Below are positions 54,389 through 62,627 of a stretch of DNA of 64,000 nt, piece by piece; the stretch's first letter is position 1; the number at the start of each line of letters is the position of its first letter. Made by a program: the position numbers and the translations under genes. Location: the NCBI RefSeq assembly GCF_026341855.1, contig NZ_JAPENW010000001.1, positions 992,001 to 1,056,000 of the forward strand. Direction: 5' to 3'. The stretch is from Streptomyces sp. NBC_00568 (lineage in GTDB: Bacteria > Actinomycetota > Actinomycetes > Streptomycetales > Streptomycetaceae). Under the pieces are notes generated by a model, which saw nothing but the letters and a program-made list of their open reading frames with translations, was not told where the DNA came from and made no database searches.

Positions 54389-55057
54389 GTGTTCGACTTT
54401 CTTCAAGGTTATGACGTCCTAGAGGCGTTCTGGATGACGGTGAAGCTCACCGTCTTCTCCGCCCTCGGCTCCCTGGTCCTGGGCACCCTGCTGGCCGCGA
54501 TGCGGGTCAGCCCGGTCCCGCTCATGCGCGGCTTCGGCACCGCCTACGTGAACATCGTCCGGAACATCCCCCTGACCGTCATCATCGTCTTCAGCTCGCT
54601 CGGTCTCGCGGACATCTTCGGTGTCACGCTGGGCGCGCCCGACAACTTCGATCTCCAGGGTTTCCGGCTCGCGGTCCTCAGTCTCATCGGCTATCACGCG
54701 GCCTTCGTCTGCGAGGCGCTGCGCTCCGGCATCAACACCGTGCCGGTCGGGCAGGCCGAGGCGGCCCGCGCGATCGGGCTGAGCTTCAGCCAGACCCTCC
54801 GGCTCGTCGTGCTGCCGCAGGCGTTCCGTTCCGTCATCGTCCCGCTGGCGAACGTGCTGATCGCGCTGACCAAGAACACGACCGTGGCCGCCGCCATCGG
54901 CGTGGCCGAGGCCGCCAGCCTGATGAAGACGATGATCGAGAACGAGGCCCAGACGGTCCTCATCGCCGCGTTCTTCGCCTTCGGGTTCGTGGTCCTGACC
55001 CTCCCCACCGGCCTCATTCTCGGCTGGCTGGGCAAGCGACTGGCGGTGAAGCGATGA
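54389..55057 (+). CDS. gluC: GluC, glutamate ABC importer permease
   Basis: 222 residues with about five membrane helices. Start GTG with GGGAGA ahead. The EAA loop that contacts GluA is EAARAIGLSFSQTLRLVVLPQAFRSVIVP; VRNIPLTVIIVFSS is the early His/Glu-permease motif. Pairs with GluD as a heterodimer. Its stop overlaps the gluD start by 4 bases. Confidence 0.93.
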   Translation: MFDFLQGYDVLEAFWMTVKLTVFSALGSLVLGTLLAAMRVSPVPLMRGFGTAYVNIVRNIPLTVIIVFSSLGLADIFGVTLGAPDNFDLQGFRLAVLSLIGYHAAFVCEALRSGINTVPVGQAEAARAIGLSFSQTLRLVVLPQAFRSVIVPLANVLIALTKNTTVAAAIGVAEAASLMKTMIENEAQTVLIAAFFAFGFVVLTLPTGLILGWLGKRLAVKR

Positions 55058-55947
55058 CCTCCGTCCTCTACGACGCTCCCGGTCCCCGGGCCAAGCGCCG
55101 CAATCTGCTCCTCTCGGTGGTCTTCTTCGTCCTGCTCGCCCTGTTCCTGTGGTGGATCTGGACGGCGATGGACGACAAGGGCCAGCTGAAGTGGGACCTG
55201 TGGGAGCCGTTCACCACGGCTGACGCCTGGAGCACGTATCTGTGGCCGGGTCTTCTCGGCACGTTGAAGGCGGCCGCGCTCAGCGTGGTGATCGCCCTGC
55301 CGCTGGGCGCCTTCTTCGGCATCGCGCGCATGTCCGACCACCGCTGGGTGCGTGTTCCGGCGGGTGCCGTGGTCGAGTTCTTCCGGTCGATCCCGGTCCT
55401 GCTGCTCATGCTGTTCGCGAACGAGCTCTACGCCAAGTCCGGGAACATCCCCAGCGAGGACCGTCCGTTCTACGCGGTCGTCACCGGTCTGGTGCTCTAC
55501 AACGCCGCGGTCCTCGCCGAGGTCGTACGGGCCGGCATCCTCGCGCTGCCCAAGGGGCAGACGGAGGCCGCGTACGCGATCGGTCTGCGCAAGGGCCAGA
55601 CGATGACCAGCATCCTGCTGCCGCAGTCGGTCACCGTGATGCTCCCGGCGATCGTCGGCCAGCTCGTCGTCATCGTGAAGGACACCGCGCTGGGCGGCGT
55701 GATGATCGGGTACTCGGAACTCCTCACCGCGCGGAGCACGCTCGCGGCCAACTACGCCAACGTCATCCCGAGCTTCATCGTGGTCGCCGTCATCTTCATC
55801 GTGCTGAACTTCGCGATCACCAGCTTCGCCTCCTGGCTGGAGGGCAGGCTGCGGCGCGGCAAGAAGACGACCGGCGCGGTGCTTTCCGCGAACGACGCGG
55901 CGATCGCCGGTACCGCGGCGACGGGCGCGGGCGGGGGCGCCATCTGA
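55054..55947 (+). CDS. gluD: GluD, glutamate ABC importer permease
   Basis: 297 residues. N-terminal 20 residues precede the first helix (LLLSVVFFVLLALFLWWIW), and the HisM-type domain begins near WSTYLWPGLLGTLKAAAL. EAA loop: EAAYAIGLRKGQTMTSILLPQSVTVMLP. The Ala/Gly-rich tail is cytoplasmic. ATGA overlap with gluC indicates translational coupling. Confidence 0.93.
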   Translation: MTSVLYDAPGPRAKRRNLLLSVVFFVLLALFLWWIWTAMDDKGQLKWDLWEPFTTADAWSTYLWPGLLGTLKAAALSVVIALPLGAFFGIARMSDHRWVRVPAGAVVEFFRSIPVLLLMLFANELYAKSGNIPSEDRPFYAVVTGLVLYNAAVLAEVVRAGILALPKGQTEAAYAIGLRKGQTMTSILLPQSVTVMLPAIVGQLVVIVKDTALGGVMIGYSELLTARSTLAANYANVIPSFIVVAVIFIVLNFAITSFASWLEGRLRRGKKTTGAVLSANDAAIAGTAATGAGGGAI

Positions 55948-55981
55948 CGAATCGTCCGAAGAGCGGTCGATCGGTTTGACC

Positions 55982-56017
55982 GACGGGGGCAGTGGCATGA
56001 TCGCCACTGCCCCCGTC
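55982..56017 (+). terminator. gluABCD operon terminator
   Basis: GACGGGGGCAGTGGC (55982-55996) pairs with GCCACTGCCCCCGTC (56003-56017), perfect 15-bp stem, 34 bases past the gluD stop. Confidence 0.85.
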
Positions 56018-56132
56018 ACTTGACGCAAGCAGCGGCAATGGGTTGCATACGTTCTGTGATCGTGCACCCCGCTCCACCTGCCTGTTCCCGTACGTCCCTC
56101 AGGACACAGCTCCGGGCAGGGGGCACCGCGTC

Positions 56133-57815
56133 GTGGACCCGGTGATCATCGTCGGAGCAGGGCCCGTGGGGCTCACGCTCGCCCTTGCGCTGGCCCGCCA
56201 GGAGGTCCCCTCCGTGGTCCTCGACGAGGGGCCCGGCAAGGACGAACAGCGGCTCGCGCGGACCGTGGTGCTGCGCGAGGACACGACGGCGCTCGTCGAA
56301 CGGCTGACGGGTCTGCCCCTCGACGACGCCGGCTTCCGTTGGGCCGGATGGCGGTCGATGCGGCGCAAGCAGGTGATGCGCGAGATCGATTTCGGCGCGG
56401 AGAGTTCCGGGAGCGCGGAGCTCTCGAGGAGCGCCGCCGACTCCCGGAGCGCGGGAATCCCGGCGGACGGCGAGGAGTTCACCGCCCCGCTGCACATCGC
56501 CCAGCACGCGCTGACCGGCGCCCTGCGCGAGGCCATCATCCACGAGCGGCTCATCAAGGTCGCCGTGCACAGCCGCCTCGACTCCGTCGAGCAGGAGACC
56601 TCGGGGGTCACGGCGCACACTCGGGGCCCCAAGGGCACTTGGTGGCGCGGCAGTTACCTGGTCGGCTGCGACGGACCGCGCTCGACGGTGCGCAAGCTCC
56701 AGGACATCCGCTTCCCCGGGCGTACCGCCGTCGAGCGCCACGCCGTGGCAGCCCTGCGTACGGAACTCCCCTGGCCCGGTGAGGCGTTGCTGCACCGGAC
56801 GCCGCCGTGGCGGACGTCCGGCCCCTCGGTGAGCGAGGTGACCGCGCGTCCCCTCGCCGAGGACGTGTGGCGCCTGGACTGGCTGCTGCCCCCGGGCAAG
56901 GACCTGGTCACGCCCGACCTGCTGGTGGCCCGGGTCCGGGAGACCCTCGGCGGCTGGAGCGGGGGCACCACACCCGCGTACGAACTGCTCGACACCGGAG
57001 TCCACACCGTCCATCACCGTCTCGCCCGCCGTTGGCGCGCCGGCCGGGTCTTCCTCGCCGGGGACGCGGCCCATCTGCTCGGCGCGCTCGGCACCCAGGG
57101 CCTGGACGAAGGGCTGCGGGACGCCGACAACCTCGCCTGGAAGCTGGCGCTCGCCTGGCACCACGGCCCGCACAAGGCGCTCCTCGACAGCTATCAGGCG
57201 GAGCGGCGCGCCGTGGTCGCCGCCCGGCTGCGCGCCGCCGACCAGGCACTGCCTCTGCTGCGGGGCGGTGGCGGCCTGCGCGCCTACGTCCCCGGGTCGG
57301 CCCGTGGTCACGACGCTTTGCTCACGGACGGCCACCTGGGCCGCGGACCACTGGGCGCGCCGGGGGCGTACGCCGACTCACCCCTCGCGCCCCCGCACGC
57401 CGAGTCGCACGCCCTCGTCGACACCGAGCCCGGCGCACCGGTCGTCGATGTACGGGTGACCGCGGAGGACGGCTCGTTCGTACCGCTGCGGGAGCGGCTC
57501 GGGCGCGGTGTCCTGCTCGTCGTGCTGATCGCTCCGGGCACGGGTGTCTGGGAGCGCAAGCACTGGGTGACGGCCGGCATCATGCCCCGGCTCGCCGCCG
57601 CCGTGACCGCGTTGCCGCACCCCGCCGAACTGCTCGTCGCGGAGAGCTACCCGGGCGCGGCCGCGCACACCGTGCTCCTGGTCCGCCCCGACGGGCACCT
57701 GGTGACCGCGCTCAGCGGAGTCCGCCCGGCCGACCTGTACGAGGCGGCCGAGGCGACCCTCGGCGGACCGGCGGAAGCGGAGGCGGAGGCTGCGGCGACA
57801 GCGGGCCGCAGTTGA
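56133..57815 (+). CDS. FAD-dependent aromatic-type monooxygenase
   Basis: 560 residues from the GTG at 56133 (GGGGG ahead). PHBH-fold flavoprotein: FAD motif VIIVGAGPVGLTLALALARQ, YLVGCDGPRSTVRKL (DG motif) and RVFLAGDAAHLLGALGTQGLDEGLRDADNLAWKLAL (GD motif with FAD ribityl site). A thioredoxin-like C-terminal domain, common in phenol-hydroxylase and polyketide hydroxylases, is suggested by PLRERLGRGVLLVVLIAPG. The substrate is probably aromatic, but none can be named. It stands alone between gluABCD and the cysteine dioxygenase operon. An insertion SSGSAELSRSAADSRSAG (about 96-113) is low complexity. Confidence 0.88.
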   Translation: MDPVIIVGAGPVGLTLALALARQEVPSVVLDEGPGKDEQRLARTVVLREDTTALVERLTGLPLDDAGFRWAGWRSMRRKQVMREIDFGAESSGSAELSRSAADSRSAGIPADGEEFTAPLHIAQHALTGALREAIIHERLIKVAVHSRLDSVEQETSGVTAHTRGPKGTWWRGSYLVGCDGPRSTVRKLQDIRFPGRTAVERHAVAALRTELPWPGEALLHRTPPWRTSGPSVSEVTARPLAEDVWRLDWLLPPGKDLVTPDLLVARVRETLGGWSGGTTPAYELLDTGVHTVHHRLARRWRAGRVFLAGDAAHLLGALGTQGLDEGLRDADNLAWKLALAWHHGPHKALLDSYQAERRAVVAARLRAADQALPLLRGGGGLRAYVPGSARGHDALLTDGHLGRGPLGAPGAYADSPLAPPHAESHALVDTEPGAPVVDVRVTAEDGSFVPLRERLGRGVLLVVLIAPGTGVWERKHWVTAGIMPRLAAAVTALPHPAELLVAESYPGAAAHTVLLVRPDGHLVTALSGVRPADLYEAAEATLGGPAEAEAEAAATAGRS

Positions 57816-57941
57816 ACACTCGGTAACCGGTTGAACGGTCCGTAGCCTTCTGAGCTGGGGTTTCCCAGATCCTTGAGCATTCCTGGTCCAGATGGTGACG
57901 GTGAGTTGACCGGTCTGCGCCACCATGGTGTACTCCGGATC

Positions 57942-58028
57942 GTGACCGACACCTGTGTGCGCCTGTGGCGGAGGGTCCATATGGACCTCGTCCGCTATGC
58001 GGGCTGCGTGTGTCGTCCGTCCTTCTGA
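57942..58028 (+). CDS. Cys-rich leader peptide upstream of the cysteine dioxygenase operon
   Basis: 28 residues from a GTG: a start with one Cys (MTDTC), then RRVHMDLVRYAG and the end CVCRPSF. It ends 73 bases before the cysteine dioxygenase start. It matches the short Streptomyces leader peptides that precede sulfur metabolism genes, with an Arg-rich start, an H(V/M)DL.R core and Cys codons near the end. Three Cys codons, two within five codons of the stop, suit a ribosome-mediated cysteine attenuator. The gap to the gene holds GC-rich self-complementary patches (GCGCG elements). Too short for most gene finders. Family resemblance is from memory; no ribosome site is strong. Confidence 0.75.
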   Translation: MTDTCVRLWRRVHMDLVRYAGCVCRPSF

Positions 58029-58101
58029 CTTCGCATCCTTCTCCCCGCGCGCCGCTCTCGTGCCACCGCGCGCTCCTCTCGCGAACCTCAGGACGGTCCG
58101 A

Positions 58102-58641
58102 GTGTCTGTGTCACCCTCTGTCTCCTCGTCTTCCGCTGTCGCCCCTCGTACTCCCACGCAGGCCGACCTGCTCGCCTTCGTACGCCGTACGGCGGCCGAT
58201 GCGGAACTGATCGCCTCGCTCCCCCTCGACCCCGAGGGCCGCACCTGGGTGCGGCTCGAAGGCCCCGGCGGCAGTGAGGCCTGGCTCATCGGCTGGCCGC
58301 CCGGCACCGGAACCGGCTGGCACGACCACGCCGAATCGGTGGGCGCCTTCCTCACGGCGTCGGGCGAGCTCAAGGAGAACTCACTCGCCGCCCGGCTGCC
58401 CGCCGACGGCTGGAAGACCCTTGAACTCACCGAAGAGATCGACCGGCAGCGGAAGCTGCCCGCGGGTACCGGCCGCGCCTTCGGCCGCCACCACGTGCAC
58501 GAGGTGCTCAACGAGTCCACCGAGGAGCACGCGATCTCGATCCACGCCTATTACCCGCCGCTCCCGCAGATCCGCCGCTACAGCCGTACGGGACACGTGC
58601 TGCGTCTGGAGCACGTCGAGCGTCCGGAGGACTGGCAGTGA
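58102..58641 (+). CDS. Cysteine dioxygenase (type I)
   Basis: 179 residues. Cupin that oxidises cysteine to cysteine sulfinate using iron and oxygen. Metal ligands: WHDHAESVGAF gives two His and RHHVHEVLNES the third; STEEHAISIHAYYPPLP gives further conserved residues. The Cys that forms the Cys-Tyr crosslink in animals is replaced by Ala-Glu-Ser, as in bacterial forms. GTG start with AGGA ahead; a second GTG two codons later. Its stop overlaps the rhodanese start. Cysteine breakdown fits with the Cys leader upstream. Confidence 0.93.
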   Translation: MSVSPSVSSSSAVAPRTPTQADLLAFVRRTAADAELIASLPLDPEGRTWVRLEGPGGSEAWLIGWPPGTGTGWHDHAESVGAFLTASGELKENSLAARLPADGWKTLELTEEIDRQRKLPAGTGRAFGRHHVHEVLNESTEEHAISIHAYYPPLPQIRRYSRTGHVLRLEHVERPEDWQ

Positions 58642-59048
58642 GCACCCGGCCGCCCGTGGGCATCGACGCGTTGCTGGAGCAGGTCCGCGCGGGCCTGGAC
58701 CGGGTGGAGGCCGAGGAGGCGTTCGAGGCGGTGCGGGCCGGCGAAGCGCTCCTGGTCGACACCCGGTACGCCGCCCTGCGCGAGCGCGACGGCCTGATCC
58801 CCGGCGCCCTCGTCGTCGAGCGCAACGAACTGGAGTGGCGGCTCGACCCCACGGGCAGCCACCGCGCCCCGGAGGCCACGAGCCACGACCTGCGGGTCGT
58901 GGTGTTCTGCAACGAGGGGTACGCGTCGAGCCTCGCCGCCGAGTCCCTGCGCCGGCTGGGGCTGCACCGGGCCACCGATCTGGTCGGCGGCTTCCAGGCG
59001 TGGAAGGGTGCCGGCCTTCCGGTGACGACTGCCGACGCGGAGGACTGA
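58638..59048 (+). CDS. Rhodanese-like sulfurtransferase
   Basis: 136 residues. Single rhodanese domain: LLVDTRYAALRERDGLIPGALVVERNELEW, the loop VFCNEGYASSLAAESLRRLG with the active Cys, and VGGFQAWKGAGLP. Translationally coupled to the cysteine dioxygenase (GTGA overlap), so it likely handles sulfur from cysteine or sulfite-related products. The family transfers sulfane sulfur; the acceptor is unknown. Confidence 0.92.
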   Translation: MSTRPPVGIDALLEQVRAGLDRVEAEEAFEAVRAGEALLVDTRYAALRERDGLIPGALVVERNELEWRLDPTGSHRAPEATSHDLRVVVFCNEGYASSLAAESLRRLGLHRATDLVGGFQAWKGAGLPVTTADAED

Positions 59049-59067
59049 CCGCCGGCCGAGCACGGCT

Positions 59068-59094
59068 GGGCGCCCCTTGAGGTAAGGGGCGCCC
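59068..59094. terminator. Bidirectional terminator
   Basis: GGGCGCCCCTT-GAGGT-AAGGGGCGCCC, perfect 11-bp stem between the convergent rhodanese and ABC permease genes. Confidence 0.85.
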
Positions 59095-59119
59095 ACTCTC
59101 GCGTGCTGCCCCTTACCTG

Positions 59120-61654
59120 TCACTCCTGGGCGGTGGCCACCGTGACGGGGCGTGTCCTCAGGGCCGCACGTCCGGGCAGGGCTGTCGCGACCAGGGCGAG
59201 CAGTCCGGCGAACCCGACGACGGTCAAGTGGACGAGCGGGGTGACCGCCGGGGCGGCGCTGCCCGTCATGCCGACACTGAACGCGGTCAGGACGGCGAGG
59301 GCGATACCGCTGCCGAGCGCCGTCGCGAGCAGCAGCACCGTCAGCGCCTCGGTCCGCAGCATGCGCAGCACCTGACGGCGGGTCGCTCCGGCGAGGCGGA
59401 GCATCGCGAACTCGCGGACCCGTTCGGAGACGGACATGGCGAGCGTGTTGACGACGGCGATGGCGGTGAAGGCGAGGACCAGGCCCATGGCGAGGTGGTT
59501 CACCTCGGCGTTCGCCTGCCGACGCTCGGCCTGGATCGATTCCGCCCGGGCCGGAGCGAGAACACGCACGGCCGGGAACTCACGGAGCGTAGTCGCGAGT
59601 TCTGTCTGTGTGCGGGTCGTGCGGACCAGGACGGAGGTGGCGAGTGGGTTGTCGACATGGCGGGCGACCAGGTCGTGGGCGAGGGTGAGGTCACCGAAGC
59701 CCAGGCCCCTGGCGTAGACGGCGACGACCGTGAGGCGGACGGGCACGCCGTCACCCAGGGTGAGACTCAGTGCGCCTCCGGGCTTCAAGTGGAGCTGTTC
59801 CGCGGCGAGTTCACTGACAGCGACGGTGCTGTTTCCGAGGTTCTTCAGGGAGCCCGCGGTGACGTCCGGGTCCCAGGTGCGGGACAGCCCGGCCGGAGTG
59901 ACGCCCTGGGCCGCGTACTTGTCCAGGCCCACACGGACGGTCGTCCGGACCACTTCGGTGACCACGTCGTGCCGCGTACGCAGCAGACGGGCGGCTTCGG
60001 CCGGGACTCCGGGTCCCTGGGCGGCGAGCACCCAGTCGGCGCGGACGCCCTCGCGCGCCTGGGCACGGGCCGCGTTCCCGAGGGTCGGCTGGACGAAGAG
60101 AACCGTGCAGGTCATGCCGATGAGGAGGGTGAGGGGAGTGACGACGGAGGCCATGCGGGCCGCGTTGCCGCGGAGGTTGGCGCGGGCGAGCCGTCCCCCG
60201 GGTCCGGTCAGCCGCAGCGGGCCCGCGAGCAGGGCCGCGGTGGCCCGGACCAGCAGCGGTCCGAGCAGCGCGACGGCACCGGCGAGGACCACGACGGCCA
60301 GGAAGGTCACGGGAGTCGAGGCGGGTTCGGTGCGCAGCACGCTGAGCACGGCGACGAGGACGGCTCCCCCGGCGAGCAGCGCGAGACCGGCGAGGACTCG
60401 TCCCCAGGCCGGGCGGGCGCGCTCGACCCGGGCTTCGGCCAGCGCCTCGGCCGGGCGGATGCGAGCGACGCGACGGGACGAGATACGCGCGGCGGCCCAG
60501 GCGCCGAGCAGGGTGGCGGCGACAGCGGCGAACAGAGGGAAGACGCTGACCGTGTGCTGAAGCGTGGACGGGACGGCACCGATGGCGACGAACCGGCTGT
60601 GCAGCCAACTCCCCAGCGGCAGACCCGCGAGTGCGCCGATGACGCCGGCCGCGGCCCCGACGATCAGGGCCTCCCGGCCCAGGAGCGTGCGGATCTGCCC
60701 GGAGGTGGCGGCGATGGCGCGCAGCAGGGCGAGTTCGCGATGGCGTTGCCGGACCGAGAGCGAGAAGGTGCCGACGACCACCAGGACGGCCACGAGCAGC
60801 GAGGTGCCGCCCATCGCTCCGCCCATGCTGACCAGTTCGATCCGGGCGGCGGCCGCGTCCAGGAACTCGACCGGTCCGCGGTCGTCGCCCGTACTGACCT
60901 GCGCGGTGGTTCCGTTCAGCGCCTCGGCCACGGCCTGCCCGACATCGGTGATGTCCGTGCCGCTGTCGGGCAGCACCCCGAAAGCGGTGACCTGCCCGGG
61001 GTGCGCGGCCAGCCGCGTGGCCTCGGCGGTGGAGAAGAAGAGGGAGGTCTGGTGGCGCACATCGGTGGCGGGCGCGGCGATCCCGCTGATCCGGTAGGTG
61101 CGCGGTGCCTGTGTCGACTGGACGGTGAGCCGGTCGCCGGGCCGCAGACGGGCGCGCTCGGCGAAGCGACGGTCGACGACGAGGTCGGTGTCGGCCTCGG
61201 GCGCGGTACCGGTGACGATCCTGTACGGGGTCAGCGCGGCGGACGCCCACCCGTGACCGTAGGCGGGCCGGTCCTTCTCGACGGCCGCGGCGGAGGTCAA
61301 CGGCTGCGCCAGGAAGGTCAGTTCGGGGACGACCCGCTCCACCCCGGGCACTCGGCGCAGCCGGGCGGCGAGGTCGTCCGCGAGCCAGGCCCGTTCGGCG
61401 ATCGGTTTCGCCTTGTGCTTGACCTTGATCTTGCCCTTCTTGTGCTTGACGGTCGTCCGGTGGACGTTCTGGTCGGCGGAGACCACGACCGGCGCCGCGG
61501 CATAGCGCTCGGTGCGGATCGTGCCGCGCAGGCCGGTCTCCAGGAGGGTGCCGCAGGCGGTGATGAGGGCGGCCGCGCACGTCAGGGCGAGGAAGGCGCC
61601 GAGGAAGCCGCCCTTGCGGGCCCGGACGGTCTTCAGGGCGTAGCGCAGCATCAT
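59120..61654 (-). CDS. FtsX/MacB-type ABC transporter permease, no ATPase beside it
   Basis: 844 residues, two FtsX repeats. Helix 1 GGFLGAFLALTCAAALITACG, a large extracytoplasmic MacB-like domain, then LLVAVLVVVGTFSLSVRQRHRELALLRAIAATSGQIR and three more helices; the second half repeats this with LVLAFTAIAVVNTLAMSVSERVREFAMLRLAGATRRQV. KHKKGKIKVKHKAKP is a striking basic stretch early in the extracytoplasmic domain. Such permeases pair with a LolD-type ATPase, whose gene usually lies just upstream; here the upstream gene is an ArsR-type regulator. The start overlaps the regulator stop by 4 bases. Confidence 0.88.
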   Translation of the reverse strand: MMLRYALKTVRARKGGFLGAFLALTCAAALITACGTLLETGLRGTIRTERYAAAPVVVSADQNVHRTTVKHKKGKIKVKHKAKPIAERAWLADDLAARLRRVPGVERVVPELTFLAQPLTSAAAVEKDRPAYGHGWASAALTPYRIVTGTAPEADTDLVVDRRFAERARLRPGDRLTVQSTQAPRTYRISGIAAPATDVRHQTSLFFSTAEATRLAAHPGQVTAFGVLPDSGTDITDVGQAVAEALNGTTAQVSTGDDRGPVEFLDAAAARIELVSMGGAMGGTSLLVAVLVVVGTFSLSVRQRHRELALLRAIAATSGQIRTLLGREALIVGAAAGVIGALAGLPLGSWLHSRFVAIGAVPSTLQHTVSVFPLFAAVAATLLGAWAAARISSRRVARIRPAEALAEARVERARPAWGRVLAGLALLAGGAVLVAVLSVLRTEPASTPVTFLAVVVLAGAVALLGPLLVRATAALLAGPLRLTGPGGRLARANLRGNAARMASVVTPLTLLIGMTCTVLFVQPTLGNAARAQAREGVRADWVLAAQGPGVPAEAARLLRTRHDVVTEVVRTTVRVGLDKYAAQGVTPAGLSRTWDPDVTAGSLKNLGNSTVAVSELAAEQLHLKPGGALSLTLGDGVPVRLTVVAVYARGLGFGDLTLAHDLVARHVDNPLATSVLVRTTRTQTELATTLREFPAVRVLAPARAESIQAERRQANAEVNHLAMGLVLAFTAIAVVNTLAMSVSERVREFAMLRLAGATRRQVLRMLRTEALTVLLLATALGSGIALAVLTAFSVGMTGSAAPAVTPLVHLTVVGFAGLLALVATALPGRAALRTRPVTVATAQE

Positions 61655-62343
61655 GTCGGGTCGCTTTCTTTTCTGTTGTGGGGTTCTCTGTCGTGGGGGT
61701 CGCTGTCGTGGGGCGCCGACTCGTTCACGGGTGCGGCGTCGGGGGCCGGGAGGGCCAGGAACCGGGTGAGTACGGTGCGCGCTCCGGGCGGGGTGTCGGA
61801 GTCCGGGCGCTTGTAGCGGTTGAGGAGCGCGATGTACTCCTCGAAGAACGCGCGGAGTTCGGGGAGCGTGAGCCGGACGCTGCCGCGCGAGTAGGGGAAG
61901 GCGTCGGCCCAGGGGTCCTCGCCCGCGCCGGCCCGTAGTTGCGCCTGCTCGAATACTTCGAGGTCGGCGGCGTACGCGTGATGGTTCAGCTCGTCCATGA
62001 CGAGACGCATCTCGGGGCTCTGCCGGCTGCGCGGCGGGAAGCGGCGGTCACCGGGAACCGCCCGCCACCAGCGCTCCCGGCCGTGTCCCTCCGCCCCGGC
62101 CTGTTCCTCGACGAATCCATGGCGTGCGAGTTCGCGCAGGTGGTAGCTGGTGGCTCCGGTGTTGAGTCCCAGTTCTCGGGCGAGGGTCGCCGAGGTGGCC
62201 GGGCCGTGCAGGGTGAGGTGCTGCAGGATGCGCTGCCGACGGGGCTGAGCGAGGACCTTGAGCGCGGCGAGGTCGGAGAGTTCGGTGGGGGCGTGCGGCC
62301 CCTTCGGGGGTGCTGTCTCCAGCGCGCCGGGTTCCTGTGCCAT
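61651..62343 (-). CDS. ArsR-type (winged helix) transcriptional regulator
   Basis: 230 residues from the ATG at 62343. DNA-binding domain: LAALKVLAQPRRQRILQHLTLHGPATSATLARELGLNTGATSYHLRELARHGFVEE, close to PadR/ArsR-like HTH_20 proteins. The rest is a helical domain as in Streptomyces regulators of this kind (LNHHAYAADLEVFEQA). Upstream lies a 20-bp operator-like dyad and a second palindrome, so autoregulation is likely. Its stop overlaps the permease start, so the permease is the natural target. A longer frame with a start 28 codons earlier would place the dyad inside the gene and is less likely. Confidence 0.8.
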   Translation of the reverse strand: MAQEPGALETAPPKGPHAPTELSDLAALKVLAQPRRQRILQHLTLHGPATSATLARELGLNTGATSYHLRELARHGFVEEQAGAEGHGRERWWRAVPGDRRFPPRSRQSPEMRLVMDELNHHAYAADLEVFEQAQLRAGAGEDPWADAFPYSRGSVRLTLPELRAFFEEYIALLNRYKRPDSDTPPGARTVLTRFLALPAPDAAPVNESAPHDSDPHDREPHNRKESDPT

Positions 62344-62359
62344 GCGTACACAGTCGTCT

Positions 62360-62379
62360 GTGCACAGATGTCTGTGCAC
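62360..62379. promoter_or_regulatory. Operator-like dyad before the ArsR-type gene
   Basis: GTGCACAGA-TG-TCTGTGCAC, perfect 9-bp arms. It overlaps the 12-base palindrome TCTGTGCACAGA at 62357-62368, so three or four half-sites TCTGTGCAC follow each other. It ends 37 bases before the start codon of the regulator. Confidence 0.7.
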
Positions 62380-62404
62380 TGCGGTGACCAGGCCTCTTCG
62401 ACCG

Positions 62405-62416
62405 GGGGTTAACCCC
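62405..62416. other. Palindrome GGGGTTAACCCC
   Basis: Perfect 12-bp palindrome upstream of the dyad, 62 bases from the regulator start. Protein site or promoter spacer; no more can be said. Confidence 0.4.
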
Positions 62417-62442
62417 ACCTCGGTCAAGGGGAGTTGAGGTCA

Positions 62443-62502
62443 GGGCATGCGTCCGGGCATGCGTCCGGGCATGCGTCCGGGCATGCGTCCGGGCATGCGT
62501 CC
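62443..62502. repeat. 12-bp tandem repeat, five copies
   Basis: GGGCATGCGTCC repeats exactly at 62443, 62455, 62467, 62479 and 62491. Each unit contains the palindrome GCATGC. It lies just downstream of the recX transcript terminator in the recX direction and upstream of the ArsR-type promoter. Confidence 0.95.
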
Positions 62503-62552
62503 GGGCCCTGAACGCGATCGGCGCCCCCGCGCGTCCACCGTGTTCAGGGCCC
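62503..62552 (-). terminator. Probable recA-recX terminator
   Basis: GGGCCCTGAAC (62503-62513) pairs perfectly with GTTCAGGGCCC (62542-62552), with a 28-base loop. It starts 75 bases after the recX stop. Confidence 0.6.
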
Positions 62553-62627
62553 GTGATCGGACACCACTGCCCCGGCATCCCGGGTCACCCCGGTGCCTCG
62601 AACCGCCTCATGCGGAAGCCCGTGGGA

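Noticed and set aside
57955..58641. Longer N-terminus of the cysteine dioxygenase
   Set aside because: The extension overlaps the leader peptide in another frame, has no domain sequence and no ribosome site, while the GTG at 58102 has AGGA.
59228..61816. 862-codon plus-strand open frame
   Set aside because: It is antisense to the ABC permease, Gly/Asp/Arg-rich and low-complexity, with no ribosome site; the permease frame has clear family motifs.
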